Positions 59,060 to 64,000 of a stretch of DNA of 64,000 nt are shown here, piece after piece. Within the stretch, counting starts at the first letter, position 1; the number at the start of each line of letters is the position of its first letter. Source of the stretch: an uncultured Chiayiivirga sp. (GTDB lineage Bacteria > Pseudomonadota > Gammaproteobacteria > Xanthomonadales > Xanthomonadaceae); NCBI GenBank assembly GCA_934525595.1, contig CAKSZJ010000001.1, positions 62,001 through 126,000 on the forward strand, in the 5' to 3' direction. The notes under the pieces are model-generated. The model worked only from the letters and a program-made list of their open reading frames with translations, did not search any database and was not told the origin of the DNA. The position numbers were made by a program, and so were the translations under genes.

Positions 59060-59710
59060 GTGCTGGAACTGTTCAAGGCCGGTGGATGGGTGATGTGGCC
59101 GATCGCCGGCATCTCGATACTGGCGCTGGCCATCGTGCTGGAAAGATTCTGGACCCTGCGGCGCAAGAGCGTGCTCCCGCCCGGGCTCGGCCTGGAAGTG
59201 CGCGACTGGGCGCGGCACGCGCACCTGGATCCCAAGCACATCGACGCGCTGCGCGCCAACTCGCCGCTGGGCGAGGTTCTGGCGGCGGGGCTGGACGTGC
59301 GGCGGCGCCCGCGCGAGGTGATCCGCGAGCGCATCGAGGACACCGGCCGCCACGTGATGCACCGCCTGGAACGCTTCCTCAACACCCTGGGGACGATTGC
59401 CAGCGCCGCGCCATTGCTGGGCCTGCTGGGCACGGTGATCGGCATGATGCGCCTGTTCCTGGGCATCATGGAGCACGGCGTGGGCGACATCGCGCAGCTG
59501 GCCGGCGGCATCGGCCAGGCGCTGGTGACCACGGCCACGGGCATCTGCGTCGCGATTCCCGCGCTGGTGTTCCACCGCTACTTCCGCGGCCTGGTGTCGG
59601 CCTACATCATCGAGATGGAGCGCGAGGCCACGGCGCTCATCGACACGCTGGACGGAATCGCCGCGCCGGCGCCCGCGCCGCCCGCACGGCGCCGGAGTGC
59701 GGCCGGATGA
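59060..59710 (+). CDS. exbB: MotA/TolQ/ExbB proton channel family protein
   Basis: A 216-residue inner-membrane protein with three helices (about residues 8-32, 108-135 and 150-178). The conserved pore segment is LGTIASAAPLLGLLGTVIGMMRLF and IGQALVTTATGICVAIPALVFH. It is paired with exbD and placed before msbA-lpxK-kdsB, as in Xanthomonads, so it may energise TonB transport (for example the thiamine receptor) or another envelope process. GTG 59060 has GGAAGGAG upstream. Confidence 0.9.
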   Translation: MLELFKAGGWVMWPIAGISILALAIVLERFWTLRRKSVLPPGLGLEVRDWARHAHLDPKHIDALRANSPLGEVLAAGLDVRRRPREVIRERIEDTGRHVMHRLERFLNTLGTIASAAPLLGLLGTVIGMMRLFLGIMEHGVGDIAQLAGGIGQALVTTATGICVAIPALVFHRYFRGLVSAYIIEMEREATALIDTLDGIAAPAPAPPARRRSAAG

Positions 59711-60144
59711 GAATCGGCTCGTCAAGCCAGGGAGGCGAGGACCTGGAAATCAGCCTGGTGCCGCTGATCGACGTCGTGCTGACGCTGATCATCTTCTTCG
59801 TCGTGACCACCACGTTCCAGGACCGCAGCGCGATGAAGGTCGCGTTGCCCGAAGCCGCGGCGCAGGCGGCGGAGACGCCGAAGGATCCGCTGGTGGTGGT
59901 GGTGGATGCCGAAGGACGTTATTTCGTAGGCGGCGCGGAAGTGCTGCGTCACGATCGCGCATCGCTGCGCGAAGCCATCGGCAAGGTGGCGGGCGAGGAC
60001 AAGAATCGCACCGTGATCCTGCGTGCCGACGCCAAGACGCCGCACCAGTCGGTGGTGACGGCGATGGATGCCATCGGCCAGCTGGGATTTTCCCGGCTGT
60101 CGATCGCCACCGTGCCGGCCTCCGACTCCAGCGCCGCGAAATGA
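59707..60144 (+). CDS. exbD: ExbD/TolR family biopolymer transport protein
   Basis: A 145-residue protein with one membrane helix (about residues 18-38) containing the proton-carrying Asp in LVPLIDVVLTLIIFFVVTTTF, and a periplasmic domain. Start overlaps the exbB stop (ATGA), and its own stop overlaps msbA, implying coupled translation across the operon. Confidence 0.92.
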   Translation: MRIGSSSQGGEDLEISLVPLIDVVLTLIIFFVVTTTFQDRSAMKVALPEAAAQAAETPKDPLVVVVDAEGRYFVGGAEVLRHDRASLREAIGKVAGEDKNRTVILRADAKTPHQSVVTAMDAIGQLGFSRLSIATVPASDSSAAK

Positions 60145-61898
60145 ATTCCGGCGCGAACGCATCGGGCGCCTATCGCCGACTTCTCGGACTGGTGCGGCCG
60201 TACTGGCCGCTGTGGATCGTCGCAGGCATCGGCATGGTGTTCGACGCCGCGGCCTCGGGCGCCTTCGTCCGGCTGATCAAGCCGATGCTCGACGACCTTT
60301 TCGTGCTGCGCGATCCGGAGGTGATCTTCTGGATGCCGATCGCGCTGGTTGGACTGTTCGTGCTGCGCGGGTTGGCGACCTTCGCCGGTGACTACGGCAT
60401 GGCGCGCATCGGCCGCAGCGTGGTGCGCGACCTGCGCAACCTGGTGTTCGGAAAGTACCAGCGCCTGCCGGCCGCCTATTTCGACCGCGAGCCGGGCGGG
60501 CAGGTGGTTTCACGGGTGATCTACGGCGCCGAGCAGGTTGCCCAGGCCAGCGCCGACGCGATCAAGACGATGGTGGTGGATGGCCTCACAGTGGTCGCGA
60601 TGCTGACGGTGATGTTGTGGACCAGCCCCAGCCTGACGCTGTACCTGTTCGTGATGGTGCCGCTGACCGGGCTGGTGTGGCGCTACGTCGGGCGGCGCTA
60701 CCGGAGCATCAACCGCACCATCCAGTCCTCCATGGGAGATGTCACGGGCATCGTGGAGGATGCGGTGGAAGGCCATCGCGAAATCCGCATCTACGGCGGG
60801 CAAGCGCGCGAGGCGGGGCGCTTTTCCAGCGCCGCCAACGACAATCTTCGGCTGAACCTGAAGATCGCCACCACCAACGCCCTCAGCACCTCGACCATCC
60901 AGCTGGTCGCGGCGAGCGCGCTGGCCGCGATCGTGTGGCGTGCCACGCGCCCGGATCTGCTCGACAGCATGAGCGCCGGCGCGTTCATGTCGCTGATCAC
61001 CGCGATGCTGGTGATGCTGCCTTCGATCAAGCGCCTGACCACGGTGCAGGCCGTGGTGCAGCGCGGGGTGGCGGCAGCCGACGAGCTTTTCGCCGTGCTC
61101 GACGCCGCGCCCGAGCGTGACACTGGCACGCGCAGGCTGGAGCGCACCCGCGGGGATATCGCGCTGGAAACGGTTTCGCTGCGCTATACGGGACGCGACC
61201 AGGCCGCGCTGGAGAAGGTCAGCCTGCGCTGCGCGCCGGGTTCGGTCACCGCCCTGGTCGGTCCTTCGGGCAGCGGCAAGAGCAGTCTGGTGAGCCTGCT
61301 GCCGCGCTTCTACGAACCCACCGAGGGGCGCATCCTGCTCGACGGTCACCCGCTCGACGAATACCGCCTGGCCGACCTGCGCGCGCAGATCGCCCTGGTC
61401 AGCCAGCGCGTGGTGCTGTTCAACGGCAGCATCGCCGACAACATCGCCTACGGCGGGCTCGCCGGCGCCAGCCGCGCCCGGATCGAGGCGGCGGCCGAGG
61501 CCGCCAACGCCATGGAATTCATCCGCGCGCTGCCCGAAGGGCTCGACAGCCCCGTGGGCGAGCAGGGCGCGCTGCTTTCCGGCGGCCAGCGCCAGCGCAT
61601 CGCGATCGCGCGGGCACTGCTCAAGGATGCACCGATCCTGATCCTGGACGAGGCCACCAGCGCGCTGGACACCCAGTCCGAGCGGCTGATCCAGGATGCG
61701 CTGGCGCGGCTGATGGACGATCGCACCACTCTGGTGATCGCCCATCGCCTGAGCACCATCGAACACGCCGACCAGATCGCAGTGATGGACCATGGCCGAC
61801 TGGCCGAGCTGGGGCGCCATGAAGAGCTTCTGGCGCGTGAAGGAATGTATGCGGCGCTGCATCGACTGCAGTTTCGCGACAAGCCCGCGGACGGCTGA
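60141..61898 (+). CDS. msbA: Lipid A export ATP-binding/permease MsbA
   Basis: A 585-residue half-transporter that flips lipid A-core to the periplasmic leaflet. Six membrane helices precede an ABC domain with Walker A GPSGSGKS (residues 374-381), signature LLSGGQRQRIA and Walker B PILILDEATSALD. The HR switch histidine is in LVIAHRLST. It overlaps exbD by four bases and lies four bases before lpxK. Confidence 0.96.
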   Translation: MNSGANASGAYRRLLGLVRPYWPLWIVAGIGMVFDAAASGAFVRLIKPMLDDLFVLRDPEVIFWMPIALVGLFVLRGLATFAGDYGMARIGRSVVRDLRNLVFGKYQRLPAAYFDREPGGQVVSRVIYGAEQVAQASADAIKTMVVDGLTVVAMLTVMLWTSPSLTLYLFVMVPLTGLVWRYVGRRYRSINRTIQSSMGDVTGIVEDAVEGHREIRIYGGQAREAGRFSSAANDNLRLNLKIATTNALSTSTIQLVAASALAAIVWRATRPDLLDSMSAGAFMSLITAMLVMLPSIKRLTTVQAVVQRGVAAADELFAVLDAAPERDTGTRRLERTRGDIALETVSLRYTGRDQAALEKVSLRCAPGSVTALVGPSGSGKSSLVSLLPRFYEPTEGRILLDGHPLDEYRLADLRAQIALVSQRVVLFNGSIADNIAYGGLAGASRARIEAAAEAANAMEFIRALPEGLDSPVGEQGALLSGGQRQRIAIARALLKDAPILILDEATSALDTQSERLIQDALARLMDDRTTLVIAHRLSTIEHADQIAVMDHGRLAELGRHEELLAREGMYAALHRLQFRDKPADG

Positions 61899-61901
61899 GC
61901 C

Positions 61902-62900
61902 GTGGCCCTGCGCGCACGACTCACCGCATGGTTCGAGCGTCGCTGGTACGGCGGCCAGCGTCCGAACGTCGTGCTGCGCGCGCTGGCGGCGCTGTTCGCA
62001 CGAGTAGCCGCGGCGCGCCGGCGCGACTACCTGAGCGGAAAACGCCTCGCCGAGCGCGCTGGCGTGCCGGTGATCGTGGTGGGCAACCTCGCCGTGGGTG
62101 GTGCCGGCAAGACCCCGCTGACCGTGGCACTGGTCGAGGCCTTGCGTCGCGACGGATTCCGCCCCGGCGTCATTTCGCGCGGCTACGGGCGCCAGGGTTC
62201 CCGGCCACGGCGGGTTTGCGCGGACGACCATCCCGCCGACGCCGGTGACGAACCGCTGCTGATCGCGCGCCGCACCGGGGCGCCGGTGGCGGTGGCGGCG
62301 CAGCGCATCGAGGCCGCGCGCCTGCTGGTCGACTCGGGCGAAGTGGACGTACTGGTGGCCGACGATGGCCTGCAGCACTACGCCCTGGCACGCGATATCG
62401 AAATCCTCGTGATCGATGCGCGCAGGCGCCTGGGCAACGGCCTGCTGCTGCCGGCCGGACCGCTGCGTGAATCGCCTGCGCGCGCGGCGACGTGCGATTT
62501 CACCGTCGTCAATGGTGGCGAGCCGGGGCCCGGAGAAGTCGGCATGCGGCTTGTGCTCCAGCACGCCGTTGCGCTGAACGACGCGCGGCTCCGTCCGCTG
62601 GACGCGTTCCGCGGACAGCGTGTCCACGCCGTAGCCGGGATCGCCGACCCGGAACGCTTTTTCAGCGCGCTGCGCGCCGCCGGAATCGATCCGGTGGCGC
62701 ATCCATTTCCCGACCACCACCCGTTTCGCGCGGAAGACCTCGCCTTCGCCGATGCGCTGCCGGTGCTGATGACCGAAAAGGACGCGGTAAAGTGCCTCGG
62801 CATCGCTCCCGCGAACGCCTGGGCAGTGCCGGTTTCCGCCGACCTTCCCGCCGCGTTCACCGACGCCGTGACCGCGCGCCTGAGAGCACTTTCCGCATGA
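61902..62900 (+). CDS. lpxK: Tetraacyldisaccharide 4'-kinase LpxK
   Basis: A 332-residue membrane-associated kinase adding the 4'-phosphate to the lipid A disaccharide. The P-loop [12 protein letters not shown] is at residues 61-72 and the conserved [23 protein letters not shown] and [15 protein letters not shown] stretches follow. It starts with GTG at 61902. The stop overlaps kdsB (ATGA). The msbA-lpxK order is the classical one. Confidence 0.96.
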   Translation: MALRARLTAWFERRWYGGQRPNVVLRALAALFARVAAARRRDYLSGKRLAERAGVPVIVVGNLAVGGAGKTPLTVALVEALRRDGFRPGVISRGYGRQGSRPRRVCADDHPADAGDEPLLIARRTGAPVAVAAQRIEAARLLVDSGEVDVLVADDGLQHYALARDIEILVIDARRRLGNGLLLPAGPLRESPARAATCDFTVVNGGEPGPGEVGMRLVLQHAVALNDARLRPLDAFRGQRVHAVAGIADPERFFSALRAAGIDPVAHPFPDHHPFRAEDLAFADALPVLMTEKDAVKCLGIAPANAWAVPVSADLPAAFTDAVTARLRALSA

Positions 62901-63673
62901 GCGACTCCCGCCCCGCCGCCGATTTCGTCGTTGCCATCCCCGCCCGCTACGGCTCCACGCGTCTGCCGGGCAAGCCGCTGCGCCTGATCGCGGGCGAGCC
63001 CATGATCGTGCACGTCGTCCGCCGCGCCCGTGAGGCAGGCGCCCGCGAAGTCGTCGTGGCCACCGATGACGCGCGCATCGTCGAGGCGCTCGCGCCGCTC
63101 GGCGTGGCCGTGTGCATGACCTCGCCCGATCACGCGTCCGGCACCGACCGGCTGGCTGAAACCGCCGCGCTGCGCGGCTGGAGCGACAGCGCCATCGTGG
63201 TCAACCTGCAGGGCGACGAACCGCTCGCCCCGCCTGCCGCACTCCGTACCGCGGTGGACGCGCTCACCGCCAGCGGCGCGCCCATCGCGACCCTGGCCCA
63301 GCCGATCGCCAGCACGGACGAAATGTTCGATCCCAACTGCGTGAAACTGGTGCGCGACGCGCAGGGCCTGGCCCTCTATTTCAGCCGCGCGCCGATCCCG
63401 TGGCATCGCGACGCCTTCGCCAGCGATCGCCTCACGCTGCCGCCCGGTCCCTGGCTGCGCCATATCGGCCTGTATGCATACCGTGTCGGCGCGCTGCGGG
63501 AATTCGCCGCCATGCCGCCCGGCGCGCTGGAACGGATCGAATCGCTCGAACAGCTGCGCGCCCTGGACGCCGGCTGGCGCATCGCCGTCGCGCTCAGCCC
63601 CGAACGCTTTCCCGCGGGCGTGGATACCGAAGATGACCTGGCGCGGGTGGAACGGGAGATGCGCAGGGGGTGA
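62897..63673 (+). CDS. kdsB: 3-Deoxy-manno-octulosonate cytidylyltransferase KdsB
   Basis: A 258-residue CMP-KDO synthetase activating KDO for attachment to lipid A. Signature residues: [19 protein letters not shown] (nucleotide binding), [24 protein letters not shown] and HIGLYAYRV. It follows lpxK with a four-base overlap and ends the LPS operon. Confidence 0.96.
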   Translation: MSDSRPAADFVVAIPARYGSTRLPGKPLRLIAGEPMIVHVVRRAREAGAREVVVATDDARIVEALAPLGVAVCMTSPDHASGTDRLAETAALRGWSDSAIVVNLQGDEPLAPPAALRTAVDALTASGAPIATLAQPIASTDEMFDPNCVKLVRDAQGLALYFSRAPIPWHRDAFASDRLTLPPGPWLRHIGLYAYRVGALREFAAMPPGALERIESLEQLRALDAGWRIAVALSPERFPAGVDTEDDLARVEREMRRG

Positions 63674-63915
63674 TGCTGGGGTGTCTCTCTCCGGAACAAT
63701 TGAGCGCGTCCACGTTGTTTGGACGAGTGTCCGACATCAAAGGTCGGATCAGGTTCTGGCACTCATTGTTTCCCGACCTGCGAGCCGGCGTCTCGGGAGG
63801 CGGGTGTCGCGCGGAGATCGCGTCGGGGCGCTGCGCCAGAAGGCGGCGCGGCGGGCGGGATCGCCGTCGGGAGGCGGCCGCGCTACCATTCGCGACCCTG
63901 TTCAGGAGTTTTCCC
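63674..63915. other. kdsB-isomerase intergenic region with small hairpins
   Basis: A 242-bp region with no supported gene. It holds CGTCCA-7-TGGACG (about 63709-63727) and CCGAC-7-GTCGG hairpins close together, in sequence less GC-rich than its flanks. It could be a decayed mobile or extragenic element. The right part contains the ribosome-binding site CAGGAG (63903-63908) of the next gene. Confidence 0.4.
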
Positions 63916-64000
63916 ATGTCTGACCTTCGCGCCGAAATCGTGACCTCGCGTGGCACGATCCATCTCACGCTCACCCCCGACCAGACCCCGGTGACGGTGG
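63916..64000 (+). CDS. Cyclophilin-type peptidyl-prolyl cis-trans isomerase (5' part)
   Basis: Only 28 codons are visible before the window ends: MSDLRAEIVTSRGTIHLTLTPDQTPVTV. The pattern (x-V-T-S-R-G-x-I-x-L-x-L-x-x-D-x-x-P-x-T-V) is the first two strands of a PpiB-type cytosolic cyclophilin. A CAGGAG ribosome-binding site lies upstream. Confidence 0.8.
   Translation, partial: MSDLRAEIVTSRGTIHLTLTPDQTPVTV

Noticed and set aside
63594..63974. Minus-strand frame possibly coding a transposase fragment
   Set aside because: I could not match it to any transposase family; composition alone is not enough.

Overview
The window is about 64 kb of GC-rich (roughly 68-70%) chromosomal DNA with dense, short-spaced genes. 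It reads as a gammaproteobacterium of the Xanthomonadales/Lysobacterales, probably close to the Rhodanobacteraceae. This is inferred from the runs rpoE-rseA-mucD-lipA, lepA-lepB-DUF4845-rnc-era-recO and exbB-exbD-msbA-lpxK-kdsB, from a thiamine-riboswitch TonB receptor/PnuT pair, and from secreted proteins with Asp-Pro-x-x-x-Gly-x-Gly repeats or an IF-x-DGFE tail. No rRNA, tRNA, CRISPR array, phage or intact insertion sequence was seen. Both edges cut genes: a FadJ/FadB-type beta-oxidation protein on the left and a cyclophilin-type peptidyl-prolyl isomerase on the right.

Region by region. 1-5.4 kb: beta-oxidation gene divergent from the sigma-E envelope-stress operon (rpoE, rseA, mucD), then lipA. 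5.5-11 kb: translation, secretion and RNA-processing operon (lepA, lepB, DUF4845, rnc, era, recO). 11-13 kb: greB-like factor and a rhomboid protease with a large loop. 13-21.4 kb, minus strand: typA, srkA-like kinase, a membrane/TPR protein and a second APH-fold kinase, then a TPP riboswitch driving a TonB receptor and PnuT. 21.5-24 kb: ahpC-ahpF behind a predicted OxyR-type promoter. 24-28 kb, minus strand: tyrosine-decarboxylase-like enzyme, a 79-residue protein ending in a Cys cluster, a His-rich periplasmic protein and an old yellow enzyme, with two FNR/DNR-like boxes. 28-35.4 kb: secreted repeat protein, TPR protein, then a lipid-storage neighbourhood of phasin, TetR regulator, acyl-CoA-binding protein and a two-domain fatty acyl-CoA reductase. 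35.5-40.4 kb: a secreted 967-residue protein and a secreted pentaheme cytochrome c. 40.7-48.6 kb: dsbB, type II DAHP synthase, thioesterase-uvrA, rplU-rpmA-obgE, rpsT. 48.7-57.7 kb: murJ, an acyltransferase-3 remnant, ribF-ileS-lspA-ispH and an mltD-like lipoprotein. 57.7-64 kb: a frameshifted Kelch-repeat secreted protein, exbBD, msbA-lpxK-kdsB and the partial isomerase.

Most of the window is envelope and housekeeping physiology: sigma-E stress response, lipid A/KDO synthesis and export, lipoprotein processing, disulfide formation, lytic transglycosylation and thiamine uptake. The points most worth following are: the IF-x-DGFE C-terminal tag shared by three unrelated exported proteins; the exported pentaheme cytochrome/exoprotein pair; the FNR-box cluster of decarboxylase, Cys-cluster microprotein and His-rich periplasmic protein; the poly-G frameshift in the Kelch protein; and a dispersed inverted-repeat element present at era/recO and lspA/ispH.
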